A stretch of DNA of 64,000 nucleotides from Bacteroides coprosuis DSM 18011. Its GTDB lineage: Bacteria; Bacteroidota; Bacteroidia; Bacteroidales; Bacteroidaceae. Position numbers and translations under genes: made by a program. Position 1 is the first letter of the stretch, and each line of letters begins with the position of its first letter. Shown piece by piece: positions 8,289 to 17,970 of this stretch. The notes under the pieces are model-generated. The model worked only from the letters and a program-made list of their open reading frames with translations. It was not told the DNA's origin and ran no database searches. The DNA is taken from the NCBI GenBank assembly GCA_000212915.1, contig CM001167.1, positions 669,780 through 733,779 on the forward strand. Direction: 5' to 3'.

Positions 8289-9696
8289 TCACATATTCAA
8301 TTTGAGTATTCGCTTTAAATTCACAACGAAAATAGCCATCGCTCCTTGCATTTGCATATTTTTAATGCCATAGGAAGAGGCTCTGCCATATCCGTGTACA
8401 TTTTTCAGTTCACTATTCTTAGCTTCAATTTTATATCTGTGTTTTGACTTCTCTCTAAAGTAATCTGATTCCTGAAAAGTCATTTGATCTCTGTGCTCAT
8501 CAGATTTAATGGTTACAGCATAAGTTTTAGACTTTGCCCCAGGCTTATAACAACCATCTTTAAGAGCACAAGTTTTACATTTTTCAATATCAAAAAGGTA
8601 TGTATAAGTTTGATTTTTACCACTGTTCTTTTTCCCTTGACGTGCTTTTCTAATAGCTAAGTGACCAGCTGGGCATACGAACATTCCTGCATCCTTATTG
8701 TAGTCAAACTTATCTTCTTGCTTCCTATGACCTTGAGTAATCCCTGGATTCAATTTGGCAACAACTTTTATACCTTGTTCATTTGCTAATTTTAAAATTT
8801 TCCTTTCCTGAATATGCGGTATCACCAATAATTGTGTTGACTTGAATTCCATTTTGCTTGCTTATCTTTAATAATTCTGGAAGCTGGGGACCATCTCCCT
8901 TTTCTGCTGAGGTGATGGTTGCTGCCGTAATAATTCGTTCTTCTGTTATGGCTATATGAGTTTTGAATCCAAAGAATGAGGAGTCAGAACTTTTATGACC
9001 TGTCCGTGCATCAGTATCTTTAGATAACGTATAATGATCTTTTGTGTCTTCAATTGCTTCTTTTAATAGATTGAGCTTCTCCTTAACCTTGGGCAATGAG
9101 CTCAATGCAAGATCTGATCCTATTTCCTTTTCAAGCTTATCACAATAATCAAGTTCACTTGATAAATCATTGTTTTCATTCTTTGGGGGTAAACTTCCTT
9201 GCTTTACTTGATTTACGGAATAAACGACCTTGCGAACTTGTTTAGCTCGTTCTTTAAGAACATCTATTGGTGAGATTGGATTGGAGCGGGAAAGTGTATG
9301 GGTAGCGTCTACAATAATGGACTTAGATTGAATAATACCTTTTTCAATAGCTATGGAAACAGTCTTGCTTATCAATAAATTGAGTAGGTCTATATCTTTT
9401 AAACGAAGCTTCCTAAATTTAGTAAGCGAGCTGGGATTGATAACTTCATCCTCTGGAGTCATTTCTAGAAAGTATTTAAAGGACATATCATAACCAGAGC
9501 GCTCTACTACATCGACATCAGAGATATTATAGATAGTTTTGAGTAGTAAGTATTTGAACATACGGATGGGACTTTCCGCATTTCTACCATTATTATGGCA
9601 ATACTTTTCGACTAGCTCATCATAAACAAAAGTAAAATCGATTAGCTCATTTATTTTACGAAGTAAATTGTCTTTAGGAATTACTAAATCGTACAA
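8289..9696 (-). pseudogene. IS1182-family transposase broken by a one-base frameshift
   Basis: Two minus-strand frames together give one IS1182-type transposase of about 470 aa. The first (9696 to about 8779) carries the N-terminal DUF772 region, the SIIVDATHT segment and GDTAYSGKEN. The second (to 8289) continues with LKLANEQGIKVVAKLNPG and a cysteine-rich insert before the DDE C-terminus (KHRYKIEAKNSELKN). The frames join perfectly if one T is removed from the TTTT run (AAAA on the plus strand) near 8801. The required shift is +1, which does not fit a usual -1 slippery site. I therefore read it as mutation, or possibly a sequencing error, rather than recoding. Confidence 0.88.
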
Positions 9697-9903
9697 ATCT
9701 GAATATGAGCTTAGCTGAAGTTTTTGTTGTTGTACTAATATATAAGTGCTTGAATATTACACTTAAAGATACAAAAAAACAGCAGATAACGGGTAATCAA
9801 ACCAATGTATTTGCTGCTTTTTTAAAGACTTAATTCATAAGGACTTTTTCAGTGCCCTCCAAAGCTGTGGCAGGACTTTTATCTATTAATTATTTCCTAT
9901 AAT

Positions 9904-10668
9904 TTATAATTCTGAATCTCCTTCAATATATTGTTCTAAAAAGAAATGCTCACCATCAAATACTGCATAGGAAAAATAGTTTATCCAATCTCCTAAAATA
10001 GTAGCTCTTGTTGTTCTGGAGAGCATTAAATCTAGCATAATATGTCTATGCCCATAAATAAAGAAGTTGATATTAGGGTGTTCTTTTAAGTAGTCTTTCG
10101 TGTAGCGTATTAAAAACTCTTTGTTTTCACCCATAAATTCAGGGTCTTTTCCATTGACTCTTTTTTCTCTACTGTGCTTGGCCCAGTTTAATCCAAAATT
10201 CAGTCCCCATCTAGGGTGTATCGCAGAAAAACATTTTTGTAGAAACTTGTTATGAAACATCTTTCGGAGGAATTGGAACCCTTTATCTGGGTCTCCTAGT
10301 CCATCTCCGTGAGCTAGATAGAATATCTTACCATTAATTTCAGTAGTAAAAGGTTCTCTATGCATTATGACTCCACATTCTTTTTCAAAATAATCATTAC
10401 ACCAAATGTCATGATTACCTATAAAATAATGTACTTCGACACCACTATCTGTTAGCTCAGAAATTTTCCCTAAAAATCTAGTAAAGCCTTTGGGTACTGC
10501 ATATTTATATTCAAACCAAAAATCAAACATATCTCCTAAGAGATATATTGCTGAGGCTTTATCTTTTATTTCATCAAGAAATCGTACTAATTTTCGTTCT
10601 TGAGTTCTTCCGTGTTTTATAGCTCTCGAACCTAAATGAGCGTCAGATAAGAAGTATACACTTTTCAT
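9904..10668 (-). CDS. lpxH: UDP-2,3-diacylglucosamine diphosphatase
   Basis: LpxH hydrolyses UDP-2,3-diacylglucosamine to lipid X, the fourth step of lipid A synthesis, at the inner face of the inner membrane. The calcineurin-type metal motifs are in order: SDAHLG (8-13), GDMFDF (around 46-51), GNHD, AHGDGLGD and the C-terminal YGHRH. The 254-aa length and the RWGLNFGLNWAKHSR segment match the Bacteroidetes form. It follows the DUF59 gene by 21 bases on the same strand. Confidence 0.9.
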   Translation of the reverse strand: MKSVYFLSDAHLGSRAIKHGRTQERKLVRFLDEIKDKASAIYLLGDMFDFWFEYKYAVPKGFTRFLGKISELTDSGVEVHYFIGNHDIWCNDYFEKECGVIMHREPFTTEINGKIFYLAHGDGLGDPDKGFQFLRKMFHNKFLQKCFSAIHPRWGLNFGLNWAKHSREKRVNGKDPEFMGENKEFLIRYTKDYLKEHPNINFFIYGHRHIMLDLMLSRTTRATILGDWINYFSYAVFDGEHFFLEQYIEGDSEL

Positions 10669-10689
10669 TCTTGACCAAATTATATTGAA

Positions 10690-11004
10690 TTAAAGAAAAC
10701 CTAGTTCAAGAAGAGCTTCCTCACTCATCATATCTCTATTCCATTCAGGTTCAAATGTTAAGTCTATTTTTACAGATTTAACTCCTTCTATAGATTCCAC
10801 TTTTTGGTGAACATCTTCTAAAATAAAGTCTACGGCAGGGCAATTAGGAGCAGTTAGTGTCATTGTGATAACTACATCTAAGTCGTCTGAAACATTGATT
10901 TCATAAATTAGGCCCAGATCGTAGATGTTTACTGGGATCTCAGGGTCATATACTGTTTTTATTCTTTGAACTATTCTTTGTTCTATTTCAAATTTAGTTG
11001 TCAT
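10690..11004 (-). CDS. MIP18/DUF59 family protein, SufT-like Fe-S assembly factor
   Basis: This small protein (104 aa) belongs to the DUF59/MIP18 family, whose members help mature iron-sulfur proteins. The signature is clear: DPEIPVNIYDLGLIYEI near residues 20-36, then TLTAPNCPAVDFI with the conserved cysteine, and the closing FEPEWNRDMMSEEA. A minus-strand -7 box, TAGCTTTG (11030-11037), lies upstream, so it may start its own transcript with lpxH. Confidence 0.88.
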   Translation of the reverse strand: MTTKFEIEQRIVQRIKTVYDPEIPVNIYDLGLIYEINVSDDLDVVITMTLTAPNCPAVDFILEDVHQKVESIEGVKSVKIDLTFEPEWNRDMMSEEALLELGFL

Positions 11005-11129
11005 AATCTTATAATCTAAGTTAGTGTGGCAAAGCTAAAGATTTTCTTATTAAGGAACACTTTAGTTTAGTAAAAAGTTTATGGACGTATTTTCTATCTT
11101 TGTGAAAATAGAGGCTGTTGTTCTTTCAA

Positions 11130-11825
11130 TTAAAGAATACCTTTGTCGGCAAAGCTATAATAATTTCCATCGGTGATGATAAGATGATCGATAAGTAAAA
11201 TATTCATAACTAGACTAGCTTCTTTGATTTTTTGTGTAAGTTGTTTGTCGCTAATGCTGGGCTGTGTGTTTCCTGAGGGGTGATTGTGGATAAGTACAAG
11301 CTGAGTAGCTCTGTGTACTAAAGCCTCTCTTAAAATAGATCTAACATCGGCATAAGTTCCATCAATGCCACCTCTACTAATTTGTGTGTGTTTAATGATT
11401 CTACAAGCTTGATTTAAAAGTAAAATCCAAAACTCTTCTTGAACAGCATCGCATAGAATAGGATGGAAGAGTTGGTAAATATCTGTAGAGCATCTATAAG
11501 TTTTTCTCTGGGTAGCTTCTTGGCTTTGTCGTCTATTACCTAGCTCTAAAGCCGCCTTTAGAGTCGCATATTTGGCTGCTCCTATACCATTAAAAGCCAT
11601 AAATTCACTACTACTCCATTTTGCCATCTGGCTTAAGTCTTCGTTGCAGTGAAGTACCATTTTTCGAGCTAGCTCTACGGCACTTTCATCTTTATTTCCC
11701 GAACCTAGTAATAATGCGATAAGTTCTACTGTAGTTAATTGTTCTGCACCTTGGTTTATTAGTTTTTCACGAGGACGATCCTCTTCTGCCCATTGATGCA
11801 TTGTTAGTTTGATAGGGCTAGTCAT
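11130..11825 (-). CDS. radC: RadC family JAB-domain protein
   Basis: A 231-aa RadC homologue with an N-terminal helix-hairpin-helix region (PREKLINQGAEQLTTVELIALLLGSG, cited as residues 18-43) and a C-terminal JAMM metalloprotease-like motif HNHPSGNTQPSISD around residue 180. RadC's cellular role is unsettled; the old DNA-repair assignment in E. coli was withdrawn, so the name is only a family label. It lies 22 bases after the glycosyltransferase gene. Confidence 0.9.
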   Translation of the reverse strand: MTSPIKLTMHQWAEEDRPREKLINQGAEQLTTVELIALLLGSGNKDESAVELARKMVLHCNEDLSQMAKWSSSEFMAFNGIGAAKYATLKAALELGNRRQSQEATQRKTYRCSTDIYQLFHPILCDAVQEEFWILLLNQACRIIKHTQISRGGIDGTYADVRSILREALVHRATQLVLIHNHPSGNTQPSISDKQLTQKIKEASLVMNILLIDHLIITDGNYYSFADKGIL

Positions 11826-11847
11826 GTTTAGCTAAGGTTAATTGTGT

Positions 11848-12837
11848 TTATTTATAAAAACTATTCTCAAAAGCAGCAAATTCTTCTTTTTTAAGAACAC
11901 ATCTTCTCCACCATGCTAGTATAAATCCTGTACCATATCCTATTAGTTGTATGAAAGCAGCAGCTACTGATAATATACCAATATGAGTGCTATTATTTTT
12001 TAGTGTAGAGTCAACAAATACAAGAATACTATATATGATGAGAGGTAATATGGCCCAAGGATAGAATAAAGCTCCTATTAAAAAGAAACAAGTAAAGATC
12101 GTAAATAGAGCAGGCAGAGTATGAACGAGTTTCAAAGACTCAGGATATCTTTTGTAAAGATTTATTCGTGCGATACCAGAGTTATGCACTTGTTTGAAGA
12201 AACGTTTTAGGTTAGTTCTTCTTTTGTGATAAACCCATGCACCAGCTATATATCGACAATCGTATCCTCCTTTGAAAATTCGAATACTGAAATCAATGTC
12301 TTCACCAAATCTCATTTTTGAAAACCCTCCTAAAGCGAGATAAACTTCTTTTTTTATCCCCATATTAAAGCTTCTTGGATAAAATTTGTCCATTTGTTTT
12401 TTTCCTCCCCGTATGCCTCCAGTGGTGAAGAAGGAGGTCATTGCATAGTTAATTGCTTTTTGAATGGGTGTAAAAGAGCTATGAGCACAATCAGGGCCTC
12501 CAAAAGCATCAATAGGATTCTTCTTCAAGAAACTTTCAATAGTTTCTAAGTAAGTGCGAGGAAGAATACAATCTGAGTCTAGTATGATGAGATAGTCTCC
12601 ATTACTTCTTTCGGCACCATAGTTGCGAGTATTACCTGGTCCGCTGTTTTTCTTTTGATAATATTTTATATCCAAATCATTATTGTATTGGGATACAATA
12701 TGATGACATGGTATTTCAGAGCCATCTTCAATAATCAATACTTCAAATTCCTTATAGGTTTGATTGATTAAGCTAGCTAGAAGTTCGTCTACTTCATTCG
12801 GGCGATTGAATACGGGAACAATAATAGAATAAAACAT
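11848..12837 (-). CDS. Family 2 glycosyltransferase with C-terminal membrane segments
   Basis: The N-terminal 230 residues form a GT-A fold: YSIIVPVFNRPNEVDELLASL at the start, the nucleotide-sugar contact IIEDGS, and the metal-binding DSDC motif near residue 90. The acceptor-side GEDIDFSIR motif follows around 178. Two to three hydrophobic segments lie in residues 240-310, which suggests membrane attachment. The sugar donor and acceptor cannot be told from the sequence, and no polysaccharide locus surrounds it. 329 aa. Confidence 0.87.
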   Translation of the reverse strand: MFYSIIVPVFNRPNEVDELLASLINQTYKEFEVLIIEDGSEIPCHHIVSQYNNDLDIKYYQKKNSGPGNTRNYGAERSNGDYLIILDSDCILPRTYLETIESFLKKNPIDAFGGPDCAHSSFTPIQKAINYAMTSFFTTGGIRGGKKQMDKFYPRSFNMGIKKEVYLALGGFSKMRFGEDIDFSIRIFKGGYDCRYIAGAWVYHKRRTNLKRFFKQVHNSGIARINLYKRYPESLKLVHTLPALFTIFTCFFLIGALFYPWAILPLIIYSILVFVDSTLKNNSTHIGILSVAAAFIQLIGYGTGFILAWWRRCVLKKEEFAAFENSFYK

Positions 12838-12891
12838 AGTAGAGCCTGTTTATGATGTGGATAATAAATATTTGTGTTTTGTCATAGTACA

Positions 12892-12930
12892 AAAAAGGTG
12901 GTAATCGTTAATAACGATTACCACCTTTTT
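12892..12930. terminator. Terminator after efp
   Basis: AAAAAGGTGGTAATCGTTA is followed after one base by its exact complement, ending in a T-run in both directions. It separates efp from the glycosyltransferase gene, so they are not one transcript. Confidence 0.85.
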
Positions 12931-12944
12931 GTGATATGTTTAGA

Positions 12945-13511
12945 TTATGCTTTTACGCGGCCCATATAAGCACCAGAGCGTGTATCTACTTCTATAGTTT
13001 CACCTTCGTTGATGAAAAGAGGAACTTTTACTTCTGCTCCAGTTTCAAGTGTAGCTGGTTTAGTAGCATTTGTAGCAGTATCTCCTTTTAATCCAGGTTC
13101 AGTATAAGTTACTTTTAATTGTACCTTCTGAGGAACTTCAGCAAATAAAATTGTTTCTGATTCTGCATGGCTTACTACTTCTAGTACATCACCTTCTTTT
13201 AAGAAGTCAACACCAGTAATTAGCTCTTTTTGAACACTTACTTGGTCGAAAGTTTCTTGGTTCATGAAAACATATCCCATATCATCTTGATATAGATATT
13301 GGAAAGGACGACGTTCGATACGTACCTCTTCTAGTTTTACTCCTGCATTAAAAGTCTTATCAATCACTTTTCCAGTAGTTACACTTTTTAGTTTAGTACG
13401 CACAAATGCTGCACCTTTACCAGGTTTAACATGAAGAAATTCGATAATGAAGTAGTAGTGTCCGTCAAGGTCTATACACATTCCGTTTTTGATATCTGCT
13501 GTGGTAGCCAT
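12945..13511 (-). CDS. efp: Translation elongation factor P
   Basis: EF-P binds between the P and E sites of the ribosome and relieves stalling at polyproline. The 188-aa length and three-beta-barrel layout are standard. The domain I loop reads [10 protein letters not shown] near residue 30, and its tip lysine would be the modified or contacting residue. The OB-fold end has the family signature [13 protein letters not shown]. It is transcribed divergently from rpmH, from a good promoter at 13600-13632. Confidence 0.95.
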   Translation of the reverse strand: MATTADIKNGMCIDLDGHYYFIIEFLHVKPGKGAAFVRTKLKSVTTGKVIDKTFNAGVKLEEVRIERRPFQYLYQDDMGYVFMNQETFDQVSVQKELITGVDFLKEGDVLEVVSHAESETILFAEVPQKVQLKVTYTEPGLKGDTATNATKPATLETGAEVKVPLFINEGETIEVDTRSGAYMGRVKA

Positions 13512-13599
13512 ATTTGTTTTTTTTGCTAATTAAAAAATTATGTTATCTTTAAATTTGAAAGGGTTAAGGATGATTCTTATCTCCTTATATAATAGTACG

Positions 13600-13632
13600 C
13601 AAAAATAATCTAAATAGATAAAAAACACAAAA
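13600..13632 (-). promoter_or_regulatory. Promoter of efp
   Basis: On the minus strand a TTTTG box (complement of 13628-13632) lies 20 bases from TATTTTTG (complement of 13600-13607), matching the Bacteroidetes consensus. It faces efp, with a leader of about 85 bases. Confidence 0.6.
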
Positions 13633-13656
13633 TGTTTTGACTAAAAAGAATTATCT

Positions 13657-13688
13657 CTTGTTTTTTAATAAGAAAGTGACTATTTTTG
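13657..13688 (+). promoter_or_regulatory. Promoter of rpmH
   Basis: TCTTG at 13656-13660, then 20 bases, then TATTTTTG at 13681-13688. It lies 45 bases before the rpmH ATG and back to back with the efp promoter. Confidence 0.6.
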
Positions 13689-13733
13689 CACCCCGATTAC
13701 CTAGTGGAAATAACATCATAACAATATATTACA

Positions 13734-13889
13734 ATGAAAAGAACATTTCAACCTTCGAACAGAAAGAGAAAAAACAAACACGGTTTCCGTGAGAGAATGG
13801 CTACTGCAAATGGACGTAGAGTACTAGCTTCACGTCGCGCAAAAGGTAGAAAGAAATTAACCGTTTCAGACGAATATAACGGTAGATAA
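13734..13889 (+). CDS. rpmH: Ribosomal protein bL34
   Basis: The 51-aa protein begins [19 protein letters not shown] and continues with [23 protein letters not shown], the classic L34 sequence, very rich in Arg and Lys. The last residues (TVSDEYNGR) are a short extension common in Bacteroidetes. It is short enough to be missed by length-filtered gene callers. It is followed by a terminator at 13920-13957. There is no dnaA or rnpA next to it, so this is not the classic origin arrangement. Confidence 0.97.
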   Translation: MKRTFQPSNRKRKNKHGFRERMATANGRRVLASRRAKGRKKLTVSDEYNGR

Positions 13890-13919
13890 TTAGGATAAAG
13901 ATCCTATATATTACAGATA

Positions 13920-13957
13920 TAAAGAAGTAAAGGAGTTCTATCCCTTTGCTTCTTTTT
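13920..13957 (+). terminator. Terminator after rpmH
   Basis: AAAGAAGTAAAGG pairs with CCTTTGCTTCTTT (one wobble) around a short loop and runs into a T-rich tail. Confidence 0.7.
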
Positions 13958-14116
13958 GCTTTATAGGCTAGTGTTAAATGATACTATAAAAGGTTAGTGT
14001 TACGATAGTTGGGCATTATTTAGATGGTGTCTTGCAGGGCTGTCGACTAAATATAGTATATTTACACAATATAAGTTTACTCTTAGAAATATAGGCTAAC
14101 ACACAAAGTTGAAAGA

Positions 14117-14746
14117 ATGAAAAAAAAGTTACTCGCTTTAGTAGTAAATATCATAATAATGGGGGTTGTCCTTATCTTAATCGTATTCTTTGCCTTTAAA
14201 GGAATAGATAAGTTTACCCGACATGGTGAGGCTATTCTAGTTCCAGACGTGAAAGGCCTTTCTGTAGCCGAAGCCACTTCTGTTTTTCAACGACATGGCT
14301 TAACATGTGCTGTGTCCGATTCTACTTATGTAGAAAATGAGGTTCCAGGAAGAATATTAGATTATAATCCATCTGAAGGAAGTAAAGTAAAACAAGGGAG
14401 AATTATCTATTTAACAATTAACACAAAACATACACCCAATATACCTGTTCCTGATGTGGCAGATAATAGCTCTGCAAGACAAGCAAGAGCTAGAATATTA
14501 GCAGCAGGTTTTAAACTTACAGAAGATGAATATATTAGTGGGCAGAGAGAGTGGGTTTATGAGGTTAAAAAAAATGGGGTAGTATTACCTTTAGGGGCAA
14601 AAGCTCCAATTGGTGCTACTTTGACTTTGGTTGTTGGTGATGGTACGGCAGAACCAATGGGTCTTGATTCTTTGGATATAGATTTTAATGGTGCTGATTC
14701 AGTTGCTCCCAAAAAACCTTCAGTAGAAGAAAGTTGGTTTAATTAA
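14117..14746 (+). CDS. Membrane-anchored PASTA-domain protein
   Basis: A 209-aa protein with a short cytoplasmic start (MKKK), one membrane helix (residues about 5-28, LLALVVNIIIMGVVLILIVFFAF) and two or three PASTA repeats outside it (VPDVKGLSVAEATS near 42, VPDVADNSSARQAR near 110). PASTA domains bind peptidoglycan or muropeptide-like ligands. There is no kinase or transpeptidase domain. It sits immediately upstream of rluD and ddl, so a cell-wall role is plausible but unproven. The Asp-rich tail is disordered. Confidence 0.85.
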   Translation: MKKKLLALVVNIIIMGVVLILIVFFAFKGIDKFTRHGEAILVPDVKGLSVAEATSVFQRHGLTCAVSDSTYVENEVPGRILDYNPSEGSKVKQGRIIYLTINTKHTPNIPVPDVADNSSARQARARILAAGFKLTEDEYISGQREWVYEVKKNGVVLPLGAKAPIGATLTLVVGDGTAEPMGLDSLDIDFNGADSVAPKKPSVEESWFN

Positions 14747-14767
14747 CCAAACCAAGTTGTTTTTATT

Positions 14768-15835
14768 ATGATACAAGAAAATTCTTTCGAAGAAATAGAT
14801 AAGGAAGAAGAAGATTTTGAAACTTCTTCTGAAGTGCAATTATATGAAAGACATCGAATTATTGTTGATAAAGGTCAATCCTTAGTTCGTATTGATAAGT
14901 TTTTATGTGATCGAATAGAAAATGCATCACGTAATCAAGTACAAAAGGCTGCGGAAGCAGGTTTTGTAAAAGTAAATGGGAATCCAGTTAAAAGTAATTA
15001 TAAGGTTAAGCCCTTAGAAGAAATTACAATTTATATGGATACTCCACCTCATGAAATAGAAATTATTCCCGAAGATATTCCTCTTAATATAGTGTATGAA
15101 GATGATTATCTTATGGTGGTTAATAAACCAGCTGGTTTGGTAGTACACCCTGGGCATGGTAATTATAGAGGAACATTGGTCAATGCTATAGCATGGCATA
15201 TGAAAAACAACTCTTGTTATGATGCCAATGATCCTAGAGTAGGGTTGGTGCACCGAATAGACAAGGATACCTCTGGTTTGTTAGTCATAGCAAAGACACC
15301 CGAAGCAAAGAGTAAACTAGGTATACAGTTTTTTAATAAAACAACAAAAAGAGAATACCGGGCATTGGTGTGGGGTAATATTGAAGAGGAAGAAGGCCGT
15401 ATAGAAGGAAACATAGCAAGAAATCCTAAAGATAGATTACAGATGGCTGTTTTTGCTGATCCTGAAATAGGAAAACATGCAGTGACACACTATAAAGTGC
15501 TAGAGCGTTTGGGTTATGTAACTCTAGTCGCCTGCAGACTTGAGACAGGTCGTACTCATCAAATACGTGTACATATGAAACATATTGGTCATGTATTGTT
15601 TAATGATGCTAGGTACGGAGGAAGTGACATTTTGCGAGGAACACATTTTGCAAAATATAAACAGTTTGTAGAAAACTGCTTTAATATTTGCCCTCGCCAA
15701 GCACTTCATGCTTTAAGTTTAGGTTTTATACACCCCGTAACGAATGAAGAAATGTTTTTCACTTCTGAGCTACCCGATGATATGACAGAGTTGCTAGCGA
15801 AGTGGAGAAATTATATAAGTAATAGAAATTTATGA
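14768..15835 (+). CDS. rluD: RluD-family 23S rRNA pseudouridine synthase
   Basis: The 355-aa protein has an acidic N-terminal leader (residues 1-30), an S4 RNA-binding domain around 35-95 (SLVRIDKFLCDRI) and an RluA/RluD catalytic domain. The catalytic aspartate is in HRIDKDTSGLLVIAKT near residue 165, and the GRTHQIRVH motif lies near 265. It is likely to modify helix 69 of 23S rRNA, but family members overlap in specificity. Its stop overlaps the ddl start by four bases. Confidence 0.9.
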   Translation: MIQENSFEEIDKEEEDFETSSEVQLYERHRIIVDKGQSLVRIDKFLCDRIENASRNQVQKAAEAGFVKVNGNPVKSNYKVKPLEEITIYMDTPPHEIEIIPEDIPLNIVYEDDYLMVVNKPAGLVVHPGHGNYRGTLVNAIAWHMKNNSCYDANDPRVGLVHRIDKDTSGLLVIAKTPEAKSKLGIQFFNKTTKREYRALVWGNIEEEEGRIEGNIARNPKDRLQMAVFADPEIGKHAVTHYKVLERLGYVTLVACRLETGRTHQIRVHMKHIGHVLFNDARYGGSDILRGTHFAKYKQFVENCFNICPRQALHALSLGFIHPVTNEEMFFTSELPDDMTELLAKWRNYISNRNL

Positions 15836-16812
15836 TCAAACGCACAGTATCTATTGTTGCAGGAGGTGATAGTTCAGAGCTTCCTGTTTCGTTAAAAAGT
15901 GCTCAAGGGATTTATTCTTTTATAGATAAATCTAGATACGATTTATACATCGTAGAGATCCAGAATAAAGTATGGAGAGTAAGACTTGATAATGGTGTTT
16001 ACGCACCTATTAATCGTCATGACTTTAGCTTTGAATGGAATGGTGAAGTTATAACATTCGATTTCGCATACATTACAATTCATGGCACCCCTGGAGAAGA
16101 TGGACTTCTTCAAGGTTATTTTGAATTATTGGGTATTCCTTATTCTTCTTGTGGAGTATTAGCCTCGGCATTGACATTTGATAAATTTGTTTGCAATCAA
16201 TATTTGAAAGGATTTGGAATGAAAGTTGCAGAATCTTTAATGTTGCGCAAAGGACAATCTATTTCTGATGTAGATGTTGTTGAAAAAATAGGATTGCCTT
16301 GTTTTATAAAACCGAACTTAGGTGGCTCTAGTTTTGGTGTAAGCAAGGTAACTAAGGAAGAACAAATTCAACCTGCCATATTAAAAGCATTCCATGAATC
16401 TTCTGAAATCTTGATAGAAGCCTTTATGGATGGAACTGAAATTACTTGTGGTTGTTATAAAACATCAAATAAGTCTGTTGTTTTTCCTATTACTGAAGTT
16501 GTAACGCACAATGAATTCTTTGATTACGATGCTAAATATAATGGGCAAGTAGAAGAGATAACTCCAGCAAGACTTTCGGATGAACTTACGAAAAGAGTAC
16601 AAACGTTAACGTCTGCTATTTATGATATTATTGGTTGTTCTGGTATTATTCGTGTAGATTTTATTATAACTGATAAAAAAGTGATAAATTTGTTAGAAGT
16701 TAATACAACTCCAGGAATGACACCTACAAGCTTTATACCTCAACAGGTTAGAGCTGCAGGTCTTGAGATTCAAGATGTAATGACTGATATTATCGAAAAT
16801 AAATTTCAATAA
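15832..16812 (+). CDS. ddl: D-alanine--D-alanine ligase
   Basis: Ddl joins two D-alanines using ATP for peptidoglycan precursor synthesis in the cytoplasm. At 326 aa it shows the ATP-grasp layout: an early VAGGDSSE motif (residues 9-16), HGTPGEDG near residue 84, KPNLGGSSFGVSKV near 160, and the metal-binding DFIITDKKVINLLEVNTTPGMT at 277-298. It overlaps rluD by four bases and precedes an acyltransferase by eight, so the three are probably co-transcribed. Confidence 0.94.
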   Translation: MIKRTVSIVAGGDSSELPVSLKSAQGIYSFIDKSRYDLYIVEIQNKVWRVRLDNGVYAPINRHDFSFEWNGEVITFDFAYITIHGTPGEDGLLQGYFELLGIPYSSCGVLASALTFDKFVCNQYLKGFGMKVAESLMLRKGQSISDVDVVEKIGLPCFIKPNLGGSSFGVSKVTKEEQIQPAILKAFHESSEILIEAFMDGTEITCGCYKTSNKSVVFPITEVVTHNEFFDYDAKYNGQVEEITPARLSDELTKRVQTLTSAIYDIIGCSGIIRVDFIITDKKVINLLEVNTTPGMTPTSFIPQQVRAAGLEIQDVMTDIIENKFQ

Positions 16813-16820
16813 CCATACTT

Positions 16821-17969
16821 ATGGATATAACTGAATTTGATGAAATACGTCCTTATCACGATGAGGAGTTACCTCAGGTTTTTGAAGAGCTGATTGCAGA
16901 TCCTGCTTTTCAGCGTGCTGCATGTATGACTGTACCAGATGTTCCGTTTGAGGTAATCGCAGAAAAAATGCGCGCTTGTAAAACTAAACTTGAGTTTCAA
17001 ATTACCTTTTGCTATGGTATCTTAAAGAAGATTGCTAATAATTACACTGATGGACTTACCTTAAGCTCAGATGTTCTATTAGATAAAACAAAAGCATATA
17101 CATTTATCTCTAATCATCGTGATATCATATTGGATGCAGGCTTTTTGTCTGTCCTTTTAGTAGAACGTGATTTAGAAACTGTCGAAATTGCAATTGGAGA
17201 TAATCTTCTTATTTATCCATGGATTAAGAAGTTAGTTCGTGTAAATAAGTCGTTTATTGTTCAGAGAGCTCTTACTATGCGCCAGATGCTTGAATCATCA
17301 AAGCGCATGTCTCGTTATATGCACTACACAATAAATGATAAAAAGCAGTCTATCTGGATTGCGCAAAGAGAAGGTAGAGCTAAAGACTCTGATGATAGAA
17401 CCCAAGATAGTGTATTAAAAATGCTTGCTATGGGAGGAGATGGTACTGTTCAAGAGCGTCTATCGGGAATGAATATTGTGCCTCTCACACTTTCTTACGA
17501 GTATGATCCTTGTGATTATCTAAAAGCACAAGAGTTTCAATTGAAGAGAGATAATCCAGAGTATAAGAAAACAACTCAAGACGATTTAAGAAATATGGAA
17601 GTGGGAATGTTTGGATATAAAGGACATGTACACTTTCATATGGGACCTTGTATTAGTGAAGACATTACTAACATGGAAATGGGACCAGGAAACTGCAAAT
17701 CAGAACTATTTACTAGAGTGTCAGAATTAATAGACAAAAATATACATAAGAACTATCGTTTTTATCCAGGAAACTATGTTGCTTACGATTTATTGTTAAA
17801 TACTGATGAGATGTCTGACAAGTATTCTTCTCAAGAAAAAGAAGTCTTTATGAAGTATTTAGAGAAGCAGATGGATAGAATTGATATTGAAAATAAGGAT
17901 GTTGATTTCTTGAGAGATAAGTTTTTATTGATGTATGCTAATCCATTAATCAACCACTTAAGGGGATAA
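16821..17969 (+). CDS. PlsC-like 1-acyl-glycerol-3-phosphate acyltransferase family protein
   Basis: The acyltransferase signature NHRDIILD (an NHx4-5D box) lies near residues 97-104. Later segments are hydrophilic and unlike classic short PlsC, and the 382-aa length is larger than PlsC. I read it as a Bacteroidetes-type glycerolipid acyltransferase-family protein; substrate and position specificity cannot be deduced. The stop is one base from the start of the next gene, which suggests translational coupling. Confidence 0.7.
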   Translation: MDITEFDEIRPYHDEELPQVFEELIADPAFQRAACMTVPDVPFEVIAEKMRACKTKLEFQITFCYGILKKIANNYTDGLTLSSDVLLDKTKAYTFISNHRDIILDAGFLSVLLVERDLETVEIAIGDNLLIYPWIKKLVRVNKSFIVQRALTMRQMLESSKRMSRYMHYTINDKKQSIWIAQREGRAKDSDDRTQDSVLKMLAMGGDGTVQERLSGMNIVPLTLSYEYDPCDYLKAQEFQLKRDNPEYKKTTQDDLRNMEVGMFGYKGHVHFHMGPCISEDITNMEMGPGNCKSELFTRVSELIDKNIHKNYRFYPGNYVAYDLLLNTDEMSDKYSSQEKEVFMKYLEKQMDRIDIENKDVDFLRDKFLLMYANPLINHLRG

Positions 17970-17970
17970 A

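Larger units (their letters stand above)
8082..9880 (-). mobile_element. IS1182-family element, transposase frameshifted
   Basis: Imperfect inverted repeats of about 38 bp bound the element. Both ends read AAAGTCCTGC inward and then share GGAGGGCACTGAAAAAGTC (8082-8120 and the complement of 9842-9880). The single transposase gene lies on the minus strand and has lost its frame. I found no clear target duplication. The element lies between the alkaline phosphatase region and lpxH. Confidence 0.85.

Noticed and set aside
8779-8852. Programmed frameshift in the IS1182 transposase
   Set aside because: The needed shift is +1 at a T-run, and the family has a single continuous ORF, so a mutation or sequencing error is more likely.
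11095-11102. TATCTTTG promoter box on the plus strand upstream of radC's 3' end
   Set aside because: No TTTG box lies at the right distance and no plus-strand gene follows. It would only make an antisense RNA to radC, which I cannot support.
13734-13889. Replication origin near rpmH
   Set aside because: There is no dnaA, rnpA or DnaA-box cluster nearby, so bL34 alone is not evidence of the origin.
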